Source of the DNA: Strongylocentrotus purpuratus
Lineage: Eukaryota; Echinodermata; Echinoidea; Camarodonta; Strongylocentrotidae
NCBI RefSeq assembly: GCF_000002235.5
Contig: NW_022145611.1
Location: forward strand, 2,036,754-2,100,753
DNA length: 64,000 nt
Direction of reading: 5' to 3'
Shown: in pieces, positions 48,006-58,551 of the stretch
How the letters are laid out: the number at the start of each line of letters is the position of its first letter
How positions within the stretch are numbered: position 1 is the first letter of the stretch
Program-made: the position numbers and the translations under genes
The notes under the pieces: model-generated
Databases searched by the model: none
Told to the model about the DNA's origin: nothing
Seen by the model: only the letters and a program-made list of their open reading frames with translations

Positions 48006-49392
48006 AGGAAGGAAAAATAAAGGAAAGGGAAAGAAGAGACAAAGGGAAAGGAAGAAGACAAGAAAAGGGGAAAGAAGGAGATCGGGGAGCCGCCGAAAGG
48101 GCTTTGCTTCCCAGGTTGTTGCCCCCCCCCCCCCCCCAAGCAAAAAGAAAGAGAGAAGGAAGAGAAGGAAAAGAAAAAGGGAAAAGAGGAGATAAAGGGA
48201 AAGAAAGAAAAGAAGGGGATATCAGTTGCAGTTTTCCCGCCAACAAGTTGGGGATCGGGGGGAGGGCAAATGGCCCTTGTCTCCCCCCCCCCCCCTTCTA
48301 CAGCAAACTTAAAAGAGAGAGCAAGGAAGAGAAGGGAAAGGGAAAGAAAAGAAGGTACGGGAGATCAATTGTGATTTTTCCCATCACGCGGTGTGGATCG
48401 GGGGCGAAAGGCCTTCGCCTGCCCTCCCCTGGCAAAACAAAGAGAGAGAGAGAGAAGGAAGGAAAGAAGGGAAAGGGAGAAGAGAGAAGAGGAAAGGAAG
48501 AAGAAAAGAAAAGGGGAAAGAAGGAGATCGGGGGCGGAAGGGCCTTGCCGCCCATGCTGTTGCCTCACCCCCCCCCCCCCCGCAAAACAAGAGAGAAGGA
48601 AGGAAAGGGTAAGAAACAAAAGAAGAAAAGAAAAGAAGGGATATCATTATCAGTTGGGAAAGAGGAGAGCTAAATGGAACACAAAAGAGGAAGAAGAAAA
48701 GAAAAGGGTGAAAAGAAGCAAAGATCAGTTGCGATTAATCCACCAAATTCGTGTGGATCGGGGGGAGGGGGCGAAAGGCCCCTGCCTCCCTCAGCAAACT
48801 TAAATGTGTGAGAGAGAGAGAGAGAGAGAGAAGAGAAGAAGTAAGGGAAGGGAAGGGGGAAAAAAGAGGAAGAAGAAAGGTAGGGAGATCAGTTGCAATT
48901 TGTCCCGATTTTATACCCCTCCCCCCCCCCCCTTAGAGAGAGAGAGAAGGAAGGAAAAGAAGGGAAAGGAAATAAGAGAAAAAGAAGAAGGAAGAAAAAA
49001 GCAAAAGAAGGAGATTTGGGGCCGGAAGGGCCTTGCCGCCCATGCTGTTGTCCCCCCCCCCCCCCCCAAAAAGAGAGAAGGAAGGAAAGGGAAAGAAACA
49101 AAAGAGGAAAAGAAAAGAAGAATATCAGTTGCAATTTTTCTGCAAACAAGATGTGGATCGCGGAGAAAGGCCTTTGTCTCTGCCCCCTCCCCTCCCCGAC
49201 CACCCCACCCCTCCCCGCCAAAAAAAAAGAGAGAAAGAAGGGAAAGGGAAAGAGGAGAGCTAAAATGAAACACAAAAGAGGAAGAAGAAAAGAAAAGGGT
49301 GAAAAGAAGCAGAGATCAGTTGCGATTAATCCCACCAAAATCGCGTGGATCGGGGGGAGGGGGCGAAGGGCCCCTGCCACCCTCAGCAAACT

Positions 49393-49452
<60 letters not shown>

Positions 49453-49525
49453 AGTAAGGGAAGTGAAAGGGAAAGGGAGAAAAGGGACAGAAAACAAAGA
49501 GGAAGAAAAGAAAAGTAATTAGGGA
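47705..49525. repeat. GA-rich array derived from hAT-like element interior
   Basis: About eight units of 150-250 bp repeat the order GATCGGGGGCGAAAGGCC, a C-run, a GA-rich run, and ATCAGTTGC(A/G)ATTTTTCC. These modules are the reverse complement of the right-end region of the elements at 8077-9957 and 17640-17922 (CTTTCGCCC...GATCTCC). The start GGCGCGGGTCCATGG at 47711 resembles a degraded terminus. All long open frames here are low-complexity artefacts. Confidence 0.7.
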
Positions 49526-49529
49526 AGAT

Positions 49530-50200
49530 CAGTTGCGATTTTCATTGGTTCTTCTATCATCAATTTGCAATTATCATTGTACAAATGTATTTATATATTC
49601 ATTTATTTATTCTTGTTTGATAACAAAATGAATATAAACTCATAAACTCATAACAGCAACAAAATTAAATGTAGAAGGAAACTATCTTGCTGGGAGCAAG
49701 AAGCGCAAAAATTATCATGCATTTGCATGTACATGTCAGTGTATCATTAATATAATTCATATTGTTTAATTACATCTTGTGAAATAGTATGCATTCAAGC
49801 TTTGGGGATTTTTTGTTGGTGTATTTGTTTGAAAGAAAGCGTTTGGAGCTTATAATGCACATGTTGCAATTTCAGGTGCAACTTAGTGTTCAAATATGGA
49901 ACACGCACGGCCAGGCACTAGTGTAGGAAATCTTCAAATGTTAATCAGGTATATGACTAAATTACTTGTCTGTTGCCTTACGAAAAAGTTTATATTTAGT
50001 CAGGCCTGAATTGAGTCGCAAAACAATTATTATGTTAAAAGGAAAAAAACATATGTGATGACATTCGAAATTCCCCAATAACCAATACGATTGGAGAGCG
50101 AGTACTCGTTTTTGTTTTTCTTCAAAACTTACTCAACTATAAATAGCTGGCCCGGATACTTGAGCCTCTCACAAAACGCAAGTATAGGCCTGATGTGTCG
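49530..50200. other. Intergenic, no gene seen
   Basis: AT-rich DNA without recognised repeats. A stretch at 49875-49950 has exon-like borders but its frames close quickly. Confidence 0.5.
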
Positions 50201-50201
50201 T

Positions 50202-50995
50202 CAGTGGCGTCGCTAGTCCTTTTTCAGTGGGGGGGGGGGGGGGGATAGAGGTCAACGATTCCCGACAAAACAAGCCACCAATTAATTACCGACAAAATCA
50301 AATGTTCCAATATCTACAATTTAACCCTATAAACCCGGGGCCAAAGGCTAAATTGTTATGCGCAAATGGTCATTGTCGTCGACGACATCAATATACAAAT
50401 TATTTCGTCAACTTAGTAAGCATCATGGCTATATATTTTAATGCAGGCGCGTAGCTAGGATCTTATTTCAGGGATGGGCGGTATTGAGCAAGCGAATCAC
50501 TTAAAGAGTGCGCAAAGCGCTCCCTAGGTGGGGGAGGGGATGGGTGAAAGGCATCCCGCGCGAAGCGCAGTAGCTTAGACGTTCCATTAAATTATTATGA
50601 AAAGAAGACGATTTGTTGTACCGTTCTCGACTCTTAATCCTTGTCTGAATTCATTTTCCCCATCCCACACGAAGCGCGGAGGCTTAGACGTTTCATTAAA
50701 TTATTATAGAAAGAAAACAATTTGTTGTATACCGTTCTCTACTCTTAAGCCTAATTGTCTGAATTCAGTTTCTCCCCCTCTCGTGCGAAGCCCGGGAGCT
50801 TCGACGTTTCATTAAATTATTAGAAAAAGAAGACGATTCATTGAACCGACTCTAAATCATTGTCTGAAGTTTCAAAAATGTTTCTTTGTCCGATAAAAAG
50901 TCACAGCTTTAAGGGGAACAAATTGCTGGCCGACCGACATAAAAAATACCACCGACTTCAACCCCACACCCCCCCCCCCTTTAGCGACGCCCCTG
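50202..50995 (+). mobile_element. Composite hAT-like element, CAGTGGCGTCGCTAG ends
   Basis: The left end CAGTGGCGTCGCTAG opposes the right end TTAGCGACGCCCCTG. Inside is a second terminus-like CAGGCGCGTAGCTAGG (about 50453) and three to four CGCGAAGCGC units. It has the same order as 33026-33665. The flanks show no convincing 8-bp duplication, so the copy is old or recombined. Confidence 0.65.
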
Positions 50996-51154
50996 AATGT
51001 AGAGTGGCCTGAGCGGGTAGGCACAGGGCGTGGTTCTAAACTTACAGAGACACTTCGATGAAGACACCTTTATTTCATGATTGCGTGTGTTGAACTGCCA
51101 TGGGCTTTACAACTTTAAACCTCCATGGTTTATTTTGCATATATAGGATTTACA

Positions 51155-52931
51155 CAGGGCTCAAATTAATTTTTTGTCCACGGGGGCTCTTCCCCCCAAA
51201 AAAGAGCCCCCGTGAGCCTTCTCACGGGGGCTCTTTTAGTACTGACGGGGGCTCTTTTTTATACAAATATCCATTGAATTGGTACCTATGATACTCCTCA
51301 TTATTTGCTATTTCATCATTATCATTTCAATCAGCATTTTCCCTCTTACAAATTTACAAGCTACATAGCTGTTACTGGCCTGTGTATATAATATATACGC
51401 ATACAACACTGATCTTTATGATGTCTTTAACGTGACATATCTTCTTCTCCCCTTGCAAACGAGAAAGAAAACAAGGTCATTAAAAGGGATTAAGCGACGA
51501 ATAATGATTGTGATTCAAATTGATGCGAATATTTGTTTGAATAAGCACTGCTATTCACCCGAATCTTCTTTGTAAAACAACTTTTACAAATCTCAGCCAT
51601 GCTTACTGAGTTGAGACGTTCCATTCAATGTAAAATACTCATTAAAGAATACATTTCTCCTAATCTGAAAGTGATCTTACAACACAGTGGCAGATTTGCA
51701 TGGCTGAGATTTGTAAAAGTCGTTTTTACAAACAAGATTCTGGTGAAAAGCATTGCTTATTCAAAAAAATCCTTGCATCAATTTGAATCACAATGATTAT
51801 TTGTCGCATGATCCTTTTATTAAATAACCTGTTTTCTTTTTTTTTGTTTGCAGGGGGAGAAGAAGCTATGTCACGTTAAGAAATCATAAAGATCAGTTGT
51901 ATTATGCGTATATACATTTATGATACCAGAACAAATGTTGATTATCAGAATGTCATTTTGGAATACCTCTATACAAATACCACATTGTCTTTAGCCCGTA
52001 TCAGTATTAGTATCATCCAATATAAAGCTATTATTCTTTATTTAATTCAGTATAATGCTTTTCCTCAAAATAGTTTTGCTATTTCTTTGGGGTTGAGACG
52101 CTAAGAAATGGTTTCAAAATGTACATTACACGAACCCTGCACGAACCATTGCAAAATGATGGTGGCTGTCCCTCTCTCTCTCTTTATTTTAATCAAGGAT
52201 TATCAACTACATATAAAGCAGCAACCAAAAACTTAGGGTTATCTGAGATAGGTGAAAGTAAGAGTTAAAAAAAAGTCATGCTAAAACGGCGCTTCACTCC
52301 CCCCCCCCCTGAAAAAAATAAAATAGATTAGTAGTCCTCCTCTCCAGCATCCCCCCGGTTTAATATCACATTTTCACTTGGCAGCCCAAGGGGCCGGGGG
52401 GGGGGGGGGTCACACGTTGCAGTCCACGTTCTCATCGTGCAGATCTAAAAGTCCCTAATATTGATTTACTGTTTGAGTTCATTATTTGCTGGTCATTTGA
52501 AATCACCCGATTTCAGCGGGTTAACGCTTTCACAACGAAAACTTCTCCATGACCATCTTTCTGCCCTTGCGCGATCGCCTCCAGCTCCAGCAGACATGGC
52601 GCGGCAGCGTGCACACGTACCGCTAAGAAGAAGTAGGCCTATAACCACTGCTGACGGCGGCACTGCACTGTGAGCTGAAACGGTAATAATAGGCCTATAC
52701 TAATAAAGCGAGAAATCTTGCACGCTAATCTAAGTTCCATTCATTGGTTTAAGGTTTGAAAATTGAAACTCAATATTGTGTTAAAGTTATAACAGAAAAG
52801 ATAATCTTTATTTTATAATTCCACGGGGGCGATTTTTAATTTTGCAATCGCCCCCGTGAGCAACCTGACGGGGGCGATTATGTAGCCCACGGGGGCGAAT
52901 CGCCCACCGCCCCCGTGTATTTTGAGCGCTG
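51155..52931 (+). mobile_element. hAT-like element, family 2, copy A, perfect 8-bp duplication
   Basis: It starts CAGGGCTCAAATT and ends TTTTGAGCGCTG. GATTTACA flanks both sides (51147-51154, 52932-52939). CACGGGGGC words cluster within 120 bp of each end in both orientations, like subterminal transposase-binding repeats. The core (51493-51807) is a foldback with 109-bp arms. No intact transposase; short open frames only. A copy lies at 58552-60528. Confidence 0.9.
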
Positions 52932-53479
52932 GATTTACATGATCATTTATATAATAAAAGGAAATAATGAATATTCAAATATCATAGGTAGCAAATAAAG
53001 GATGACTAACAGAGGAATGAAAACAAACAGATAGGAGAGGATGATCAAGCATAATGATGTGCACCAATCTATACATGTGAATTACTAAGTAGCCTGTTCA
53101 CACTACAGCTCTACAATAACAAAGCATTTGTAGCCTTACTTTTAAGCAGTTGAAGAAATTAATAAAAGTAGGCCTACTTGAAGAAATCGTTGAATTATAA
53201 GATATTCAGTTTATTTTTATTAAGTATGACAAAACACACATTTAACACCTTTGGAAAAAATAATACCCCAGGAACGTGAAAAACAAAACTTTTATTGTCA
53301 CACATGCCTATAATCGGACATATTTAAAAACGGAAATGTGGCACTTTGTCTTTGTCTTTAATTTGCACCTGAAAATAAATTCTTTGTTCCTCGTCTATGT
53401 CATCGCGGCGAAAATTTCAGACTTTTCTTCTTTTCATGCAGCCTCAGACAAATGTGCCAAAGAAGTTCTGTCTTCTTGT

Positions 53480-53850
53480 ATTCCTAAAAACAAAGTTTGG
53501 GCAATAGTTTTCAAGTTCAGTTTATCTTTACGAGATTTCGTGTAATATTAAGCTTTGGTTGAGATTTCTTTGGGTCATTGTACTTATCGGAGAAGTTTTG
53601 ATCCGTTTCAAGACAGAGAATGTTCTCTCGCAAGTTGCCGTTGTAACCGGGATTGTAAGGTAAATGAGAAGAAGGATGTGCACCTCTGAGAATGATCTCT
53701 GATAGATTGGACTGTTGTTGAAAATCTCACAGATTGTTTTAATGTATATTTGATAGGTTTACTCTCATCGTCGCACACGTCTTGGAGGCTTGTTAGCTGC
53801 CGAGTTAATGCTACAAAGTCAATATCTCCGGCATACACTTCCCTCAACTC
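53480..53850 (-). pseudogene. hAT transposase C-terminal (dimerisation domain) remnant
   Basis: Minus-strand reading from 53847 gives VYAGDIDFVALTRQLTSLQD. After a frameshift near 53675 it continues LTIPVTTATCERTFSVLKR, then RIKTSPISTMTQRNLNQSL and a stop near 53525. The TxxAxxERxFSxLKRIK...MTQ signature is the conserved hAT C-terminal domain. It lies in a different block from the two family-2 copies, so it could derive from a related autonomous element whose right end may be the GAGTGCCCTG at 54895. Confidence 0.8.
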
Positions 53851-53869
53851 ATCAGCACGAACAAAATAT

Positions 53870-54560
53870 TGGGAGGGGGCTCATGATAACCGAGCCCGGC
53901 TGAAATATATATATATTTTTTTTTTTGGGGGGGTGGTTCAATGATATCCGGGCCTCTCAAAAATATTGGGGGGCTCCGTGATGTTATCCGAGCCCCCCAC
54001 AAATATCGGGGGGCTCCGTGATTTTATCCGAGCCCCACCAAAAATACTTGAGGGGGGGGGGGCTTATGATATCTGAGCCCCACCAACATATGGGGGGGGG
54101 GCTCAATGATATCAGAGTCCCTCCAAAATATTTGGGGGTTTAAATGATATCCGAGATCTACCAAATATATTTTTGGGGTCAATGATAAGCGAGATCCGAT
54201 GTCTGAGCCCCCCTCTCTCCTCCCTAAATAAATATTTATAAAATGTTTATATTTGAATGGTACGTCTGTAGATTATAGGTATACATGAGTTTCATGCCTA
54301 GAATATAATCATTGGGGAGGAGGGGGTTCATGATATCCGAGCCCCGCAATAAGTCTCGGGGGCGGCTCAATGATATCTGAGCCCCACCTAAAATATTGGG
54401 GGCTCAATGGTATCTTAGCCCCTAAGGACTCAATGATATCTAAGCCCCACCAAAAGATTGGGGGCTCAATTAATGATATCTATATGCCCCGCCAAAAATA
54501 TTGGGGGGGGGGGCTCAATGATCTCTGAGCCCCCCCCCCCCAATATTTTTTTTCTGCGCC
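53870..54560. repeat. Hairpin-forming GGGGCTCAATGATATCCGAGCCCC repeat, about 12 units
   Basis: Units of about 35-60 bp alternate GGGGGCTCAATGATATC with CGAGCCCC(A/C)CCAAAAATA. In each unit GGGGCTC can pair with GAGCCCC across an AATGATATCY loop. Spacing is irregular and units have decayed; a LINE-free AT-rich insert lies at about 54220-54310. It adjoins the hAT transposase remnant. Confidence 0.75.
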
Positions 54561-54759
54561 CCCCAATCCCCCTCCCCCCGATTCCTAAGCCTAATTACAG
54601 TTCAATGAAGTCTATTTTTTAAACTTAAAGGGATTGGGTAACTTTGTTTTAGGTTCTGAATCAAAAAATCCTGGAATGATAGTTAGGGCTAGTTCTGATC
54701 GAAAAACGACCCAAATATCGGAGTATGGCAAGCTGCCCCAGGGCCTTTTCCTATATACG

Positions 54760-54895
54760 GATCAGAGAAAAAATACTTTAAACATTTCGGGGGTTACTTT
54801 TTTGACTTTCGGGGGCTCTTTTTGGCATTTCGGGGGCTAATTCACCCCGAGCCCCCGTGTATTTTTCCTCCTGATACGGATAAGTGAGTGCCCTG
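54760..54895 (+). mobile_element. Right-end fragment of a family-2-related hAT element
   Basis: TTTCGGGGGCTC repeats and CGAGCCCCCGTGTATTTTTC match the subterminal words of the 51155 and 58552 elements. The sequence ends GAGTGCCCTG. No matching left end or target duplication found. Confidence 0.45.
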
Positions 54896-54989
54896 ATGGG
54901 TCTACTTCTAACTCGTGTTTTTAGCCCTTCTTTCTTCACTTTTTCCTTTCCTTTCTCTTTTCTTTCCTTTCATTTCTTATTTTTTCAAA

Positions 54990-55660
54990 GAGGGGGGGGG
55001 GGCGGGTCCATCGCCCCCCGTATATCCGCGCCTGAGTGACACCCACACAACTAACCTTATTTATTACCGAATAAAAAATGAAGAAAGAGCCCCTCGACAC
55101 CATAGGTGTAAGTATTCAGCCAGTTCCTACCCCCCCCCCCCCCCCACCAATATAAACTTTAAAAGTGATTATTTTTTTCTAATTTGATACCAGTGATATA
55201 CAGATGTTGCTGAATACTTTTTATGCGTTTGTTGGAGAATGACATATATCACAATTTACAGTCAGGCAAAAATGTGCTTATTTACTATTTAGAGGCCGAC
55301 ATGTCAGGTCCCGCGGAACGGCGGGCTTGGGGGGTTCAAGCCCCCCCCCCTCCCACCCCCACACTTTTGAAAAGTATATTAAAGAGAATTAAATAGAAAG
55401 AAATAGAAAAGAAAGTATGCTCATGTAACCGTAATTAAATGCCAATACCCCTGAGCTAATTCCGGAGGCTCTGCCCCCTGGACCCCATCTTGGGCCCTAA
55501 GGCTGGCCCCTGGATGCTAATCTGACCTTAATTGTAATGTCTAAAACCCCTGCGCTTCCGGGGCTCCGCCCCTTGGACCATCCGCCAATTAGTGACCTGC
55601 CAGTGTCATGAATATGGTATTAAAATATGCTCATCTGACCGTAAGTACGAAGCCACGTAC
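54990..55660 (-). mobile_element. Inverted fragment of the CAGGCGCGG hAT family
   Basis: It includes a right-end-like GTATATCCGCGCCTG at about 55021-55034. Then comes the reverse complement of the family's internal modules: TATGCTCATGTAACCGTAATT, GGCTCTGCCCCCTGG, GGGGCTCCGCCCC, GACCTGCCAGTGTCA. Several breaks indicate a rearranged remnant. Confidence 0.6.
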
Positions 55661-57240
55661 AATCGATTACAACAGTAATTGTGGGGCCAATATCACGAGT
55701 ATGCCTTCATAGAATAAATGTTTTAAAGAAAATATTCACTTCTACTTTCAAAAGGACTGGCCCATTTGCTTTAAAAAATTGTAAAGAGTTATTATTATGT
55801 AATTTCTAGAAAAAATGCCAACCACATGATTTACAATGAGTCTAAATACATTGATTTGCCAAATTTCTTCCTTTTTATCAAATATACACGTAAAGCAATG
55901 GGGGGACAGACTGCGCGGATAGCAATCCGCACGGATCGTCCCTCGGACGATCCGTGCGAGCAGAAAACCCGCATATTATGTCCGACGGACAAACGAAACT
56001 GGTAGGACAAACGGCGCGGTCACACCGGCCGGCGTATTTTTTATTTACACGCTAGCGAGGGGAATTTCTCGATTAATTCCAATGAAACCGCTTAAAATTC
56101 CAATTTACATCCAGGAGAAAGTTTGCTTAACTTTTTCTTGAAACACTTGAACGGTTATGGAAACTGTTTGTGTTTCTAATCTTCAAATATTAATATTATT
56201 CTGCATCAAATATAAAACATTGATTTCTACTGTGATATGTAAAGGCACGAACTTACGTTAATACATACACATATTTTTTTTGTAACCAAGAAGGTGCACC
56301 ATGGTAATACATTTAACAAACACATCAACATGTTACCTAGACAACTCATCACCATAGCCATTGTAAAACCATATATTAATGATACATGTAAAATATAGAT
56401 TGAAGCAATTCTCCTCGATTGGCTGTATCCTGAGTGTGATTTATATAATGGATTTTGAGTAACATTTGCATCTACCTGTAGTTGAAGAAAAGATACAGTG
56501 TATAACATCAATTAAGTTGGAGTTCAATTAGAAGGAAGTAACGAGGAATATTGAAGCAAGGGAGACTGGGAGATGAGGAAAGCAGGAAGTTAGAAATTGA
56601 GAGATTACTCGCGTGATAGCCTTGCATTAATGAATCCTTTATATAATGTTGTCTTGAGAGAAAGTAGACGATTTTTTTTTTAAATTGGAGATTAGTGCAA
56701 GTATTAGATATATTGGAAATAGAATTAATGAGAAAGTTATTTTTTATCGAGATCAATACATGGGGGGGGGGGCACCATCAAAATAGGGCACTTTCTGGAA
56801 TATAAGGTGCACCTACAAAGGGAAACATCAAAATGTAAATCTACCATATTAAGACATTGATAGACGTACGCGTAACGCATGTCACACACAGAAAAATGAG
56901 AAGAAAAGAAAGAATAATTTTTTTAAAAAGAAGATAGAGGAAAAGGAGAGAGACAGAGAGAGGGAGAGAAAGAAAGAAAGAAAGAAAAAAGGAAGAACAT
57001 GAAACTTAACTTTACACTTAGGCCTACATATTATTACATTTCCGACTGAGTTGGCTCGACATGTGCTTAAGTAGTCTGCGGACGAAAGTACAACAATACG
57101 AAAACAGAAGTTATATGAAATTGTCTTTAAGAGAGAAAGAGAGGTTAAATTCTAAAATGAAATGAAAGGGGTTATGTGACTTTCAAGGAGGAAATTACAA
57201 TTTCTATCGCTCATGACGACTATTTGGAATTTCCTAATTT
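55660..57240. other. Intergenic, mostly unassigned
   Basis: No gene seen. It holds a perfect 14-bp stem hairpin (55928-55958), a G run with GGCACC at 56762 related to the 17930 repeat field, and a GA-rich stretch at 56940-56995. Confidence 0.5.
55928..55958. repeat. Perfect 14-bp stem, 3-base loop palindrome
   Basis: CGCACGGATCGTCC and its complement flank a CTC loop. Nearby GCGGTCACACCGGCC suggests the edge of an unidentified inverted-repeat element. Confidence 0.7.
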
Positions 57241-57243
57241 TTT

Positions 57244-57720
57244 TTAAAGTTCAAGAACTTCCTGGGGCTCCGCCCCATGCAAGACTCTCGGCAACAGCAA
57301 ATTATTTACACAATTTCTTGCTGTCTGCTGCCTCGAGATCACTGGAGCGAAGAAAGGTAACATATAGCAAGAATCCCTATTCAGTGAAGGATTTATCCCT
57401 TTTATTATTAAAGACTCCCGACAAAGGCTCTCCCCCTGCAAAATTGGAGAGAGTTTTATGTAGTTTAAGCTTCTAACAACCACGCCCGTGGACCTTTTAT
57501 TAGTTACACAAAGGTAAAAGTGTATAGCAAGAATCCCTATTTAGTGAAGGATTCATCCTTTTTATGCAGATGCTTCTTCTACCATTCTTGACCAGAAGTG
57601 CGTTTCAAACTCAATGATATGGGCATCATCCCATTGAATGTTGTGTCCAGTGTTACGGGTTTGTTTTGCTACTAATTGCTGCCTAATCTGAGGGCTCTGT
57701 TGTGCTCTTTAAAAAGATGA
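57244..57720 (-). pseudogene. Penelope-like/GIY-YIG type C-terminal remnant, internally duplicated
   Basis: On the minus strand TRNTGHNIQWDDAHIIEFET and RMVEEA then, after a frameshift, ICIKRMNPSLNRDSCYT resemble the end of GIY-YIG endonuclease domains of Penelope-like elements (GHxIxWdxAxIIexE...R...EA.xIxxxxPSLNRD). A second partial copy (GINPSLNRDSCYMLP) is at about 57400-57330. Frameshifted and without a reverse transcriptase. Confidence 0.5.
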
Positions 57721-58042
57721 CACATCTGCCGCCGAGCAGGCTACTTTTGGGTAATGTGACCATAGCATAAGAGAGGAAGAGAGGTTATTTCTAAAATGAA
57801 ATGAAAGGCTATTTGACTCTCAATAAAAACTCTAATCCATCCCTTGAAATTTAAATTGCACTGCCCCCATTCAGTGTGCCATTTTCAAAGAGCACAAAAA
57901 GGCTTCAGATTGAAGATTCCATCTCATAAAATCGTCTATAAGAGAGAAAGAGAGTTTATTTCGAGAGAAAAAATGAAATGAAAGGGCTATTTGACAAGAG
58001 CCCTTTCATTTCATTTTAGAAATAACCTCTCTTCCTCTCTTA

Positions 58043-58371
58043 TGCTATGGTCACATTACCCAAAAGTAGCCTGCTCGGCGGCCGAGCGGCGAGTTTTTAA
58101 CCAATTCTGCCCGGCGGCTGCCCGGCCACCGAGTGGCGACCGGCCAGTCACCGCTCGTTGTTAGGGCATCGCTCGGTCGCCGCTGAAGTTTTAGCGCGGA
58201 GTTAAAATTTGGGCGGCGCCTGCCCACTTTTCACCCGCCGCCCAAAATACGCTCGGTGCCTGGGCGGTCGCCGCCCGGGCACCGAACTAATCGCTGGGCG
58301 ATGCCTAATTCCAGCAGCGACCGAGCAGGCTACTGATCGGTCGGTCGCTGCTCTAATTTGTGACCATAGCT
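58043..58371. mobile_element. GC-rich MITE with TTA duplication
   Basis: The termini TGCTATGGTCACA and TGTGACCATAGCT are inverted repeats flanked by TTA (58040-58042, 58372-58374). The interior is dominated by CGGTCGCCGC-like words and AGTAGCCTGCTCGG near both ends. TTA/TAA duplication fits PIF/Harbinger-type mobilisation, by inference. Related to 2276-2977 and the stub at 57728-57767. Confidence 0.75.
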
Positions 58372-58551
58372 TTATAGACAATTTTCTCTCTTGAAAGTCA
58401 ATAACCCTTTCATTTCATTTTAGAAATAACCTCTTTTTTCTCCTAAAGACAATTTCTCTCTTGAAAAGGCTCTGCCATGTTGTATGGATCCATTAGAAAG
58501 CAAAATAAGCCCACTCAATAATTGATATAAATTATATTAAAACGTCATAGC

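Noticed and set aside
47680..49497. Many overlapping open frames of 60-200 codons on both strands
   Set aside because: GA-rich low-complexity array; peptides are Lys/Arg/Glu or Phe/Leu/Ser runs and mirror each other on the two strands.
49875..49955. Short exon between CAATTTCAG and GTATAT
   Set aside because: The best frame closes after 15 codons and the others are no better.
50202..50995. 8-bp target duplication around the composite element
   Set aside because: TGTGTCGT on the left and AATGTAGA on the right do not match.
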